From assembly GCA_050943315.1 (NCBI GenBank), contig JBMNOY010000004.1, forward strand, positions 4,289-68,288: a stretch of 64,000 nucleotides of DNA. The letters are read 5' to 3'. The position numbers and the translations under genes are program-made. The stretch is from JBDKUD01 sp050943315 (lineage in GTDB: Bacteria; Bacillota; Syntrophomonadia; Syntrophomonadales; Syntrophomonadaceae). Positions 14,927 to 23,635 of this stretch are shown here, one piece after another; position 1 is the stretch's first letter; every line of letters starts with the position of its first letter. The notes under the pieces are model-generated. The model ran no database searches. It saw only the letters and a program-made list of their open reading frames with translations, and was not told the DNA's origin.

Positions 14927-17307
14927 TGAACAAGATTTTAACCAAAAAGTCGTGGCGCTATGTTAAGCACAACAAAGGTCAATTTTTGGCTGTGGCAGCG
15001 GTAATTATGGTTGGTATAACGGTATTCATAGCCATGAATACCAGCTACTTCAACCTGAAGAGTTCTCAACAGAGTTATTACCAGAGAAATAATTTTGCTG
15101 ACTATTATTTCCAGGTAGTTAAGGCTCCGGAAAGTATAACCAGACAAATAGAAGCTCTGCCGGGAGTAAAGCGGGTAACAGGCAGGGTTCAGATTGATGT
15201 AGCCTTGCTCAAAGACAACCATGAGCGGGGTACGGTACGAATGGTAAGTTTCACTGCTCCGGGAGAAAATGAGCTGAACCGGCTTACGCTGTTACAGGGA
15301 AGTAATTTTGGTGCCAGCGGGAAATACAACGGAATAGAGGTATTGCTGGACCCTCAGTTTGCCGCCGCGCACCATTTGAAACCTGGTGATACAACAGCGG
15401 TGATAGTAAACAACCGCCAGGTGCTTTTAACCGTCATAGGAACAGCTTCCAGTCCGGAATTCATTTATCCTATCAAAGACAGTTCCATGCTTATGCCAGA
15501 TCCCGAAAACTTCGGCATTTTTATGCTGGAAAGGCACCAGGCCCAGCAGATACTAAATATGTCCGGGCAAATAAACCAGGTATTGATTGAGTTTACCCAG
15601 GGTGCTGATGAAGATCAGGTAGTCTCAGCTATCAAAGATATCCTGAGGCCATACGGCAACCTGGCTGCGTACCCTAGAAGCGATCAGCTCAGCCATGCCA
15701 TGTTGCAGATGGAATTGGATGGCTTGCGGTCTGTTTCTACGGTACTGCCAGTGATGTTTCTAGCTATAGCCGCAGCTATCCAGTTTGTAATTCAAAGACG
15801 TATGGTGAAAATTCAGCGCACTGAAATCGGTGTACTAAAGGCCCTGGGCTATAGTAACAAACAGATCATATGGCATTATACCTTCTATGGTGTTGGTGTG
15901 GCCCTGGCCGGTTCGCTGGTGGGGGTATTACTGGGACTAGTTTTGTCAGGAATGATATCCCAGGTTTACACCCAATATTTTAACCTTCCCGGAGGTCTGC
16001 AGAGATATAATTATAAAGTAATAATTTCTGGATTAGCTCTAAGCCTTGGTGTTGGTATGGCAGCCGGATGGACTTCATCACGAAGCATCTTGTATTTAAA
16101 TCCAGCTCAGGCAATGCGCCCCGAACCTCCCAAGAGCAGCGGTAAAAGCTGGCTGGAATATTGGCCCTGGCTATGGCAGCGGCTGGGTTGGGAATGGAAA
16201 ATGAGTTTGCGCAGTATTAGCCGCAACCGGGGCCGCTTTATGCTAACTTTAGCAGGGGTGGTCTTCGCAGTAGGGCTTTTAGTGGTAGCTTTGTTTACTA
16301 ATGATGTAGTAGATTACTTAATACAAAAGCATTTTTATAAAGAACAGCAATACGATCTCCTGGTTAGATTTGAAAAACCGCTGAAGGACAGCGAAAGTTA
16401 TTATATCAGCCGTATACCCGGGGTTAACCGGGTGGAGCCGCTGTTAGAGGTACCGGTAAAGCTTCATTATATGGGCCAGAGCGAAGAAGATGTCTTAATG
16501 GCCTTATTTCCCCACAATACTCTGAAAAAAATATCAACTCCAACAGGGCAAGCTCTGGGAATACCTGCGGATGGAATCCTGATTAGTGAACGAACTGCCC
16601 GCAAACTGGGAGTAAAGGTCGGTGAGCAGGTAGAGGTAGAAACTTTACTCCCCTGGGGACCGGTTCACCATGGTAATATAAAGATTGTAGGTATTAACCG
16701 GCAGTTGATAGGAGGAGGTTCCTATACCGGACTAGAAAGTGCCAACCGCCTGCTGCAGGAAAGAAATGTAATAACGGCGGTGATGATTAAGGTTTATCCT
16801 GGTCAATTAGCCCAGGTGGAGCAGGAAATAAACAAAATGCTGGCAGTTGCCACAGTACAAAGCCGTGACAGGGAACTGGCCGGCTTCACTAAGAATATGA
16901 GCAGTACGTTATTTGCCGTGGGTTTGATGGTCTTTTTTGCCCTGGTTTTAGGAATCGCTATAGTGTTCAATTCTTCTCTGATGAGTTTTGTTGAGCGGCA
17001 GCGGGAAATTGCTTCTTTAAGGGTTATAGGCTTTACTAAAGGAGAGGTTTCCAACCTGCTCTTTAAGGAGAGCGTAATTCAATGTTTGGCGGGTATATTA
17101 CTGGGTCTTCCTTTTGGACAGCTAATGGTTAGGTCTTACGTTAATTCAGCCGCTACCGATTTATATACTTTTCCGGTAGTAATTTATCCTCTTACCTATG
17201 TCCTGGCAGCAACAGGGGGAATAATTTTTACCCTGGTGGCCCATCAGCTGGCTTTGAAAGGACTAAAAAAGCTCAACCTGGTGGAAGTGCTCAAAAACAC
17301 GGATTAG
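14920..17307 (+). CDS. ABC exporter permease with two FtsX domains
   Basis: Large membrane subunit (795 residues) of the exporter. An N-terminal membrane helix (about 17-38) is followed by a MacB-type periplasmic/extracellular core domain, then a first FtsX domain with three helices (about 270-395). A fourth central helix (about 435-460) leads into a second extracellular domain and a second FtsX domain (about 660-785). Short cytoplasmic motifs such as RTEIGVLKALGYS and REIASLRVIGFTKGE mark the two FtsX halves. This duplicated layout resembles large DUF214/FtsX permeases of Firmicutes. The ATG lies in the ATPase stop region; a second ATG two codons later is possible. Confidence 0.9.
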   Translation: MVMNKILTKKSWRYVKHNKGQFLAVAAVIMVGITVFIAMNTSYFNLKSSQQSYYQRNNFADYYFQVVKAPESITRQIEALPGVKRVTGRVQIDVALLKDNHERGTVRMVSFTAPGENELNRLTLLQGSNFGASGKYNGIEVLLDPQFAAAHHLKPGDTTAVIVNNRQVLLTVIGTASSPEFIYPIKDSSMLMPDPENFGIFMLERHQAQQILNMSGQINQVLIEFTQGADEDQVVSAIKDILRPYGNLAAYPRSDQLSHAMLQMELDGLRSVSTVLPVMFLAIAAAIQFVIQRRMVKIQRTEIGVLKALGYSNKQIIWHYTFYGVGVALAGSLVGVLLGLVLSGMISQVYTQYFNLPGGLQRYNYKVIISGLALSLGVGMAAGWTSSRSILYLNPAQAMRPEPPKSSGKSWLEYWPWLWQRLGWEWKMSLRSISRNRGRFMLTLAGVVFAVGLLVVALFTNDVVDYLIQKHFYKEQQYDLLVRFEKPLKDSESYYISRIPGVNRVEPLLEVPVKLHYMGQSEEDVLMALFPHNTLKKISTPTGQALGIPADGILISERTARKLGVKVGEQVEVETLLPWGPVHHGNIKIVGINRQLIGGGSYTGLESANRLLQERNVITAVMIKVYPGQLAQVEQEINKMLAVATVQSRDRELAGFTKNMSSTLFAVGLMVFFALVLGIAIVFNSSLMSFVERQREIASLRVIGFTKGEVSNLLFKESVIQCLAGILLGLPFGQLMVRSYVNSAATDLYTFPVVIYPLTYVLAATGGIIFTLVAHQLALKGLKKLNLVEVLKNTD

Positions 17308-17323
17308 AATTGGAGGGGCGGTT

Positions 17324-18490
17324 ATGAAAGCAGCTAAAAAGATTTACTGGATAGCTGGGGCGGCTATTATACTGGTTATGGCTATAATGCTAATAAAAAA
17401 CAGCGGTACCGAAGTAGAAACAGTCACCATAGGGCGTGGTCAAATTCAGAAAACAGTCGTGGACACCGGTTATGTTCAATCAGCCTCAACCTTTGATTTA
17501 TATTCCGAACAGGGCGGCCGGGTGCAGGAAATTGCCGTGGCCATTGGTCAGAAAGTTTCGCGGGGACAGGTTATCATGACCCTGGATAACCCCGATGTAG
17601 CCGTTCAGGCTGATCAAATCCGACTGCAATTGGCCCAGGCCCAGGCGGCCGCTACAACAGCAGAAGCCTCAGCAGCCGGTATTCAGCTGGATTTGGCAAA
17701 AGCCCAAAAAGATTTACAGCGCGCGGAGCAACTCCTGACAGCCGGGGTCATAAGCCAGGCTGAATACGAAGACAAACGTCTATTGGTGGATAAGTATAGG
17801 CAAAGCTACCAGCAGGAGCTTGAAAACTTAAAGGCTGCCCGGCAACAGGTCGAAATTAATACCACATTACTAGGCAATGCCACCCAAAAACAGAAGCACT
17901 TAACAATAACCAGTCCTGTTGACGGCACTGTAACCCAGCTGCCGGTAAAAACCGCACAGGTAGTATCGGCCGGTACATGTGTAGCCCGGGTAGCGCAGAC
18001 CGGCAATCTAGAGATAAGGGCTGATATACTGAGTGATGATCTGGCGGATGTCAGGGTAGGCCAAAAGGTCACAATTACTGCTCCTGTTCTGGGGGATAAG
18101 ACTATAGCTGGAAGGGTGAGCAAAATCTACCCGGAAGCGGAAGAAAAACAATCAGCCCTGGGGGTTGTCCAGCGCCGTGTACCGGTTGTCATTTCCCTTG
18201 AAGACATCGCCAATCTTATCCCTGGATATGAAACCCGGGTGAGTATAGAAACTACAAAAAAAGATAACGTGTTACTAATACCCCGGGAAGCAGTTTTAAC
18301 CACACCTGACAATCGCCAACAAATAATGCTGGTGATAAATGGACGTGTCCATAAGAAATATATCCAAACTGGTATAGGAGATAGTAAGAATTTAGAAATT
18401 GTCCGGGGACTTAAAGAAGGCGAACGGGTAATTAAAGATGCCAGCCTGGCTTTAAAAGAAAAGGCACGGGTTAAGGTCAAGCAGCAGTAA
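17324..18490 (+). CDS. HlyD/MacA-type membrane fusion (adaptor) protein
   Basis: Membrane-anchored adaptor of the exporter, 388 residues. It has an N-terminal membrane helix (about residues 7-24), a lipoyl-like half (residues about 50-95, with 'GGRVQEIAVAIGQKVSRGQVI'-type sequence split around it), a coiled-coil hairpin rich in Ala and Gln (about 95-180), the second lipoyl half with 'ITSPVDGTVTQL', a beta-barrel and a membrane-proximal C-terminal domain. In monoderms such adaptors assist export without an outer-membrane channel. It follows the permease by 16 bases with a GGAGGGG-type RBS and clearly belongs to the same operon. Confidence 0.9.
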   Translation: MKAAKKIYWIAGAAIILVMAIMLIKNSGTEVETVTIGRGQIQKTVVDTGYVQSASTFDLYSEQGGRVQEIAVAIGQKVSRGQVIMTLDNPDVAVQADQIRLQLAQAQAAATTAEASAAGIQLDLAKAQKDLQRAEQLLTAGVISQAEYEDKRLLVDKYRQSYQQELENLKAARQQVEINTTLLGNATQKQKHLTITSPVDGTVTQLPVKTAQVVSAGTCVARVAQTGNLEIRADILSDDLADVRVGQKVTITAPVLGDKTIAGRVSKIYPEAEEKQSALGVVQRRVPVVISLEDIANLIPGYETRVSIETTKKDNVLLIPREAVLTTPDNRQQIMLVINGRVHKKYIQTGIGDSKNLEIVRGLKEGERVIKDASLALKEKARVKVKQQ

Positions 18491-18521
18491 ACGCAATTAT
18501 ACATGCATACGGGAGGTTATC

Positions 18522-18767
18522 ATGTCTTTAAAAAGGCCGTCGTTTCCATCAATAATTACACTAAGCCTGGTTGCCATAATATTAATCTGCATACTGGAAA
18601 CCGGGGAATTTTGGCTTTACCTGTCACTATTGGCTTTAAAAGTAGCGATAGTACTCTTAATATTTTACCTGGTGTTCACCTGGCGCAAAATAACAGTTAA
18701 AAGAAGACTTACTATTATATTTTGTATTGTAGCCTGGACAGGCTTTTTTTACGGGCTGAAGTGGTAG
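18522..18767 (+). CDS. Small membrane protein (81 aa) ending the exporter operon
   Basis: Not recognised. It has a strong GGGAGG ribosome binding site seven bases before ATG and lies 31 bases after the adaptor gene on the same strand. Three hydrophobic segments are visible (about residues 11-27, 31-53 and 62-78), separated by short charged loops (WRKITVKRR). A competing ORF in another frame starting 19 bases upstream lacks hydrophobic pattern and good RBS. The position suggests an accessory or immunity-type membrane subunit of the exporter, but this is inference from context only. Confidence 0.7.
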   Translation: MSLKRPSFPSIITLSLVAIILICILETGEFWLYLSLLALKVAIVLLIFYLVFTWRKITVKRRLTIIFCIVAWTGFFYGLKW

Positions 18768-18826
18768 GTCTCCAAAGTCATATGATTTGAGGTATAAACT
18801 CATGTAATTCCAGACGGAATGGCTGT

Positions 18827-18858
18827 AAAAACACAAAAACCGCGCTATCCTGCGCGGT
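18827..18858 (-). terminator. Terminator of tRNA-Lys copy 2
   Basis: Minus-strand ACCGCGC-AGGATA-GCGCGGT followed by TTTTTGTGTTTT; the stem is the inverted duplicate of the tRNA-cluster terminator. Confidence 0.85.
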
Positions 18859-18948
18859 CACTTACTTTCAAATGGTGGGCCATCGGCGATTCGAACGCCG
18901 GACACCCTGATTAAAAGTCAGGTGCTCTGCCTGCTGAGCTAATGGCCC
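18834..18948 (-). repeat. 115-bp inverted repeat, right arm (tRNA-Lys plus terminator stem)
   Basis: Exact reverse complement of 13998-14112. The flanking sequences on both sides differ from those of the left arm. Confidence 0.95.
18873..18948 (-). tRNA. tRNA-Lys (anticodon UUU), copy 2
   Basis: Identical in all 76 bases to the plus-strand copy at 13998-14073. No good -10/-35 pair is seen directly upstream; a hairpin with a T-run separates it from the upstream tRNA-Pro, so expression may depend on read-through. Confidence 0.97.
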
Positions 18949-18984
18949 TTACTAATATTTAACTGTTCTGGCGGGAATAAAATT

Positions 18985-19023
18985 CATTAAAAACGAGGAG
19001 AATTTTTGGTCTTTCTCCTCGTT
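18985..19023 (-). terminator. Hairpin after tRNA-Pro
   Basis: Perfect 11-bp stem AACGAGGAGAA/TTCTCCTCGTT followed on the minus strand by TTTTAAT. Probably a terminator or attenuating hairpin between tRNA-Pro and tRNA-Lys copy 2. Confidence 0.7.
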
Positions 19024-19076
19024 AGAATGCACATCATTTCGCACTTTTAAGGAAAATCAAAATCGCCTCAAAATAA

Positions 19077-19153
19077 TGGTCGGGGCGACAGGATTTGAAC
19101 CTGCGACTTCTTGATCCCAAATCAAGCGCGCTACCAAGCTGCGCTACGCCCCG
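19077..19153 (-). tRNA. tRNA-Pro (anticodon UGG)
   Basis: 77 nt with encoded CCA. Acceptor CGGGGCG/CGCCCCG; anticodon stem CTTGA/TCAAG with loop TTTGGGA (UGG); T-arm GGTTCAAATCC. Confidence 0.97.
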
Positions 19154-19162
19154 AACTCCTTT

Positions 19163-19192
19163 ATAATAACACCTCGGCCTGACAGCTGTCAA
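19163..19192 (-). promoter_or_regulatory. Promoter of tRNA-Pro
   Basis: Minus-strand TTGACA, 18-bp spacer, TATTAT, ending nine bases before the tRNA 5' end. Confidence 0.75.
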
Positions 19193-19315
19193 TTCAATTC
19201 CTTATGGTAATAGTATTCCTGAAGACAAGGAGACAAATTCCAAATAATGGAAGGAATTTGACTTTCAGATATAGAAATGGAATAGTTGTAAATTTGTCTA
19301 AGGATGTGATTAATT

Positions 19316-20518
19316 ATGACGGAGGAAAAGAGCGCCATCAATATAGAAGATTCGTTAACAACAGCTGCTCGGTATATTAGACAGCATGACATAACCGCTG
19401 CCGTGGGCCAACTGCAAGAAGCCCTGGAACAAGACCCTGACAACACCAGGATTAGGAACTTACTAGGTACATGCTATTTAAGGCTGGGGGAACATAGCCG
19501 AGCAGTTGCCTGTTGGGAGGAAGTACTGGTAAGAGAGCCCGACAACAAAACTGCCCGGGACAGTATGAAATCGTTTTATAGTCCGGCAAATCAATTCTGG
19601 ATAAAAAGGTATGAAGATGCACTGTGGGAAATCGAGAAAAAAAACTTTGCCGCAGCACAACCCATTTTGCACCAGTTGTTGGAAGAGCACGACGGACAGG
19701 TGAGGATTTATCAGCTCCTGGGTTTAACTTACCTGGCTATGAACGATAAATGTAATGCTGAACTGGTTTTCAAAAAAGGATTGAATCTTGATAAGTCCAA
19801 TAGCCAATTACTTGAATACTTAAAATCGGTTGAGGAGCAGGAAAAACCGGTACTGATAAATGAATATGATAAAAATCATATAAATGAAAGCAATAGGTCA
19901 AGAGTATTAAACAGCAAATTGCTGTGGGCGGTTTCCGGGGTGGTAATACTGGCATTGGTATCCAAGGCCGGTATATCTATGCTTAATAATGGGGATAGCG
20001 TTAAGCAAGCGGTACAGAATAAAGTAGCCGCCAAGGCTGAGCCAAAGTCTGTTTCAGTAATCACAACGGGAGAAGACCGTGAGATGTTAAGCAGCAATAT
20101 CAGTGTTCAAACGGAATCCGCCATGGAAGGTGCTCCTTATGATGTTGAGAATGAAGGCTTCTACTATGAGGCTGGCCGGCGCGCTTATTTAAATCGTGAT
20201 TGGAAAAACGCGGTTAATAATTTCCGAGTCGTGGTAGATATGAAAACTTATAGTTACTTGCACCGGGAAGCTCAGTATTATCTGGCCAGATGTCAGTACC
20301 TGGCAGGGGACCTGGCCGGGGCTAAGGAAAGTTACCAGGTTTATCTTAAGGATTTCCCGGAAAGCAACTATTATGATGATAGTGTTTATTACCTGGGTTG
20401 TATTTATTACCGGCAAAATGATAAGGCCAGGGCAATCCAGATGTTCAAAGAACTGGAGAAGATTTCTCCGCAAAGCGGCTATATGTCAACAGATATTTAC
20501 CGGGAAGCGATGAGCTAG
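19316..20518 (+). CDS. Single-pass membrane protein with TPR domains on both sides
   Basis: Predicted scaffold protein of unknown role, 400 residues. Tetratricopeptide-like repeats occupy the N-terminal region (about 15-165; LLGTCYLRLGEHSRAVACWEE is split between two helices of one repeat). A single hydrophobic helix lies at about 205-222, and a second set of repeats fills the C-terminus (about 265-395; YYLARCQYLAGDLAGAKESY and the following Tol-Pal YbgF-like 'YYLGCIYYRQNDKARAIQMF'). With the N-terminus inside, the C-terminal repeats would face the cell wall. The RBS is AAGGATGTGA. It is divergent from tRNA-Pro and not obviously in an operon. Confidence 0.8.
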   Translation: MTEEKSAINIEDSLTTAARYIRQHDITAAVGQLQEALEQDPDNTRIRNLLGTCYLRLGEHSRAVACWEEVLVREPDNKTARDSMKSFYSPANQFWIKRYEDALWEIEKKNFAAAQPILHQLLEEHDGQVRIYQLLGLTYLAMNDKCNAELVFKKGLNLDKSNSQLLEYLKSVEEQEKPVLINEYDKNHINESNRSRVLNSKLLWAVSGVVILALVSKAGISMLNNGDSVKQAVQNKVAAKAEPKSVSVITTGEDREMLSSNISVQTESAMEGAPYDVENEGFYYEAGRRAYLNRDWKNAVNNFRVVVDMKTYSYLHREAQYYLARCQYLAGDLAGAKESYQVYLKDFPESNYYDDSVYYLGCIYYRQNDKARAIQMFKELEKISPQSGYMSTDIYREAMS

Positions 20519-20835
20519 TTAATATACCTGGTTAGCAGGAAGAGAACAAAAAAATGAAGAATAAAAAAAGAAGCCCACTCACGTAAAGACTATTTAAAGC
20601 GAGCTATCCAAATAGCCTGGTGAAACCAGAAAAAGGGCTGAGTTGATCTGGCTATGAGATTATCGATATAGATGGATTAAGTCCCGGGCAATAAATATAT
20701 ATGAAGGAATAAATTAAGAATTTTTATAATAGTCCCCAACAGATGCTCTTAACATGGACATTAATAACTTCCTTAATGTAAATTAAAGGTAACCATAGGC
20801 GATAAAATGATTAAATCACAACAGGAAGGGTAATA
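20519..20835 (+). other. 317-bp intergenic region with a compact candidate RNA fold
   Basis: No ORF is supported. At 20572-20639, AGCCC pairs with GGGCT around two abutting hairpins, GCTAT-CCAA-ATAGC (20603-20616) and CTGGT-GAA-ACCAG (20617-20629), giving a three-way-junction layout. I could not match it to a riboswitch family. A TATAAT-like hexamer occurs near 20727 without a convincing -35. The remainder is AT-rich. Confidence 0.35.
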
Positions 20836-21330
20836 ATGTTTAAAAAGTTTATAGTACTAATAACAACAATGCTTCTGATGGCGGGAACTTTTAGCGGATG
20901 TGCGTTAAAATCTCAGGGGGAAGTTGAGACCCTGGAAGGCCTGGACAAGAATGTAATTCAAACCCGGGGACAAGATAAAGATGAACAGCAGGACGACTTT
21001 ATGACCGAAGTTAAGCATTGGAAATATGGGGTGGACCAACCAGATCAGGCGGATAAGTCCGCTCCGTCTCCTCGGGTTAATCCGATGACGGTAGGCTCAG
21101 ACGGGAACTGGAATGAAACTACATCGATAGAACTCCTTAGTTCCGAAGATATGGACAGGATAATTGCGGTGCTGGTCAAGCTGGGCTATTTGTCCCAACC
21201 GACCCGCAGTGAGAGTAAGTTTAGACAGGCACTATCCAAATATCAGGCCGATCACAATTTACCGGCTACAGGAACCCTTGATAGTGCAACAATAGAAAGG
21301 TTATCCGGAGAGAAGCAGGGAAAAAAATAA
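20836..21330 (+). CDS. Lipoprotein with a C-terminal peptidoglycan-binding-like domain
   Basis: Predicted cell-surface lipoprotein of 164 residues. The N-terminus MFKKF is followed by a hydrophobic core and a lipobox-like FSGC, so Cys22 should be lipidated. A charged, Asp/Gln-rich linker follows (about 23-85). The last 60 residues resemble a PG-binding-1 domain (helical, with KLGYLSQP and the family-like YQADHNLPATGTLDSATIERL split over its last two helices). RBS GGAAGGG precedes the ATG. Function unknown; wall anchoring is inferred. Confidence 0.78.
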   Translation: MFKKFIVLITTMLLMAGTFSGCALKSQGEVETLEGLDKNVIQTRGQDKDEQQDDFMTEVKHWKYGVDQPDQADKSAPSPRVNPMTVGSDGNWNETTSIELLSSEDMDRIIAVLVKLGYLSQPTRSESKFRQALSKYQADHNLPATGTLDSATIERLSGEKQGKK

Positions 21331-21360
21331 AAGTCGAAGTGCAAGAAATTTAATAAATAC

Positions 21361-21390
21361 TTGACTATATGGGGTATAATTCATTATTCT
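21361..21390 (+). promoter_or_regulatory. Promoter-like sequence upstream of tRNA-Gly
   Basis: TTGACT with an 18-bp spacer to TATTCT; a consensus TATAAT also occurs inside the spacer but at a poor distance from TTGACT. Confidence 0.45.
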
Positions 21391-21413
21391 TTTACTAGAA
21401 CTTAAATTTAATT

Positions 21414-21488
21414 GCGGAAGTGGCTCAGTGGTAGAGCATCGCCTTGCCAAGGCGAGGGTCGCGAGTTCGAATCTCGTCTTCCGCTCCA
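21414..21488 (+). tRNA. tRNA-Gly (anticodon GCC)
   Basis: 75 nt with encoded CCA. Acceptor GCGGAAG/CTTCCGC; anticodon stem TCGCC/GGCGA with loop TTGCCAA (GCC). Confidence 0.97.
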
Positions 21489-21499
21489 GTAAATTTATG

Positions 21500-21529
21500 C
21501 CTCGGCTCACGCCGAGGTGTTGTATTTTA
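21500..21529 (+). terminator. Terminator of tRNA-Gly
   Basis: CCTCGGC-TCAC-GCCGAGG followed by a T-rich tract (TGTTGTATTTT). Confidence 0.8.
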
Positions 21530-21617
21530 ATCTAAATTAGGGTAAATTTTTAGGAGGGTTGTGCCAGCTTTTGGGCAAACAGTGTTTCTAATATCAGTAT
21601 AGTTAGGAGGAGCATAA

Positions 21618-22955
21618 ATGAACGCAAAATTGGAAAAAATAGAAAATAGTGAGGCATACATAGCTATAGAGGTTGATGCCGAAGCATTCGAAAAGGGGAT
21701 GGAAACTGCCTATCGCAAGGTGGTTAAAAAAGTATCCATACCCGGATTTCGTAAAGGTAGAGTTCCGCGCCCGTTGCTGGAATCCCATTTTGGAAGAGAA
21801 ATACTTTATGAAGATGCTTTAGAAGCTGTAGTACCTGATGCTTATGAAGAGGCAATTAAGGAATTGAGCATAGATCCTATTGCCCAGCCTGAATTTGATA
21901 TAGGTGATATTGAAGCCGACAAGCCGCTTAAGTTTAATGTAAAGGTAGCTATTAAACCCGAAGTTGTTCTGGGAAATCTGGAGGGTTTAGAAGTATCTAT
22001 TCCCAAGTTTGAAATAACTGAAGACGACGTAGCCAACCGGATGGAAGAAATGCGTTCCCGTTATGCTCAACTGGTAGAAAAGACTGATGAACCAGCCAGT
22101 AATGGAGATACTGTTAACATCGACTTTGAAGGTTTTATAAATGATGTTCCTTTTGAGGGAGGAGCCGGTGAGGATTATCCCTTAGAACTTGGTTCGGGTA
22201 CCTTTATTCCTGGTTTTGAAGAACAACTGGTGGGGCTTAAAGCTGGAGAAAGCAAAGATGTTCATGTAACATTCCCGGAAAGTTACCATGCAACTGATTT
22301 GGCAGGTAAAGATGCTGTGTTTAAGGTAACTGTTAAGAAAATTGAGGCTAAGGAGCTAAGACCGCTTGATGATGCTTTTGCTCAGGAAATCAGTGAATTT
22401 GAGACTATTGAACAGTTAAAAGACGATGTTAAACAAAAATTAGAAACTACTGCTGAATACCGCAGAAAGGAAATGCTAAGGGAGGAAGTTCTAAAAGAGG
22501 CTCTTAAAGTTTGCGAAATTCCTGTTGCCGATGCGGCCATTAATCAACAGGTTGATATAATGATGAAACAGATGGAGGAGAGATTAAGGGCCCAGGGATT
22601 GTCTTTGCCCAAGTATTTAGAAATCACTCAAATGAGTGAAAATGACTTCCGCCAGGACTTGTGGCCGGATGCCGAAAATACCCTTAAAATCAATTTTATG
22701 CTGGAAAAAATAGCTGAGGAAAAAGGGATAGAGATAAGTGATGAAGAACTAGATAATAGAATCACTGATGTTGCCAAGAGTATGGGTGTGGAAGTTGATA
22801 AGGCCAAACAGAGCCTGAACGGACAAATGAGGGATAATATCAGTTTTAACATGAAGATGGAGAAGGCTATTCAGTATCTGATAGACAATGCCAGGGTATC
22901 CGAACAGGCACCAGATGTACCGGTAAAAGAGAATACGGAAGAAAGTAACGCCTAA
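21618..22955 (+). CDS. tig: Trigger factor
   Basis: Ribosome-associated chaperone and peptidyl-prolyl isomerase that meets nascent chains at the exit tunnel. The 445 residues show the ribosome-binding signature GFRKGRVP at about 43-50, an FKBP-like PPIase domain (about 150-245, with the 'NIDFEGFI' and 'FIPGFEEQLVG' strands) and a long helical C-terminal substrate-binding domain. A strong AGGAGGAGC RBS precedes the ATG. It leads the protein-quality-control cluster tig-clpP-clpX-lonB-lon-engB, an order well known from Firmicutes. Confidence 0.96.
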   Translation: MNAKLEKIENSEAYIAIEVDAEAFEKGMETAYRKVVKKVSIPGFRKGRVPRPLLESHFGREILYEDALEAVVPDAYEEAIKELSIDPIAQPEFDIGDIEADKPLKFNVKVAIKPEVVLGNLEGLEVSIPKFEITEDDVANRMEEMRSRYAQLVEKTDEPASNGDTVNIDFEGFINDVPFEGGAGEDYPLELGSGTFIPGFEEQLVGLKAGESKDVHVTFPESYHATDLAGKDAVFKVTVKKIEAKELRPLDDAFAQEISEFETIEQLKDDVKQKLETTAEYRRKEMLREEVLKEALKVCEIPVADAAINQQVDIMMKQMEERLRAQGLSLPKYLEITQMSENDFRQDLWPDAENTLKINFMLEKIAEEKGIEISDEELDNRITDVAKSMGVEVDKAKQSLNGQMRDNISFNMKMEKAIQYLIDNARVSEQAPDVPVKENTEESNA

Positions 22956-23010
22956 AAGATATACTATATAAAGAAACAATGAATACTTTTTATTAAGGGG
23001 TGAGTTATTT

Positions 23011-23613
23011 ATGTCATACCTGGTACCGATGGTAGTAGAGCAGACCAATCGAGGTGAAAGATCCTATGATATTTATTCACGGTTGTTGAAGGACCGTATT
23101 GTCTTTCTGGGTAGCGAAATAAATGACAGTGTAGCCAATGTAGTCATTGCTCAATTTCTTTTTTTAGAGGCAGAAGATCCTGATAAGGATATTTCTCTGT
23201 ACATCAACAGCCCCGGGGGATCAATAAGTGCCGGTATGGCTATCTATGATACCATGCAATACATCAGGTGTGATGTATCAACTATGTGTGTAGGCCTGGC
23301 TGCCAGTATGGGAGCATTTTTGCTGGCTGCTGGACAAAAAGGTAAGCGTTTTGCTTTGCCCAATGCAGAAATAATGATTCACCAACCTCTGGGGGGGACT
23401 CAAGGTCAGGCCACCGATATAGAGATTCATGCCCGGCGAATAGTAAAAATTAAAGAGAGTATGAATCAAATACTTGCTGATCGGACTGGTCAAAAACTGG
23501 AAAGAATTCAAAAAGATACAGAAAGAGATTATTTTATGAGTGCAATAGAAGCCAAGGAATATGGTATTATTGACGAAGTGATTAGTCAGCGGAAGAACAC
23601 CAGCAAAAAGTAG
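23011..23613 (+). CDS. clpP: ATP-dependent Clp protease proteolytic subunit
   Basis: Barrel-forming serine protease that works with ClpX (and ClpC/ClpA where present). The 200 residues carry the catalytic triad Ser99 (GLAASMGA), His124 (MIHQPLGG) and Asp173 (ERDYFMS). The N-terminal region [20 protein letters not shown] matches the processed N-terminal loop of the family. It sits 55 bases after tig and 22 bases before clpX. No CtsR operator was recognised upstream. Confidence 0.97.
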   Translation: MSYLVPMVVEQTNRGERSYDIYSRLLKDRIVFLGSEINDSVANVVIAQFLFLEAEDPDKDISLYINSPGGSISAGMAIYDTMQYIRCDVSTMCVGLAASMGAFLLAAGQKGKRFALPNAEIMIHQPLGGTQGQATDIEIHARRIVKIKESMNQILADRTGQKLERIQKDTERDYFMSAIEAKEYGIIDEVISQRKNTSKK

Positions 23614-23635
23614 CTTTTTTAAGAGAGGTGAACGT

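Noticed and set aside
20572..20639. Assignment of the folded segment to the c-di-GMP-I (GEMM) class because of ACGTAAAG and a GAAA-like loop
   Set aside because: The order of elements and the GGCAAACC and tetraloop-receptor parts do not fit; left unassigned.
21550..21600. Tiny leader peptide (about 13 codons) before tig
   Set aside because: A GTG follows AGGAGGG at only about three bases and nothing in the peptide suggests attenuation; tig has its own strong RBS.
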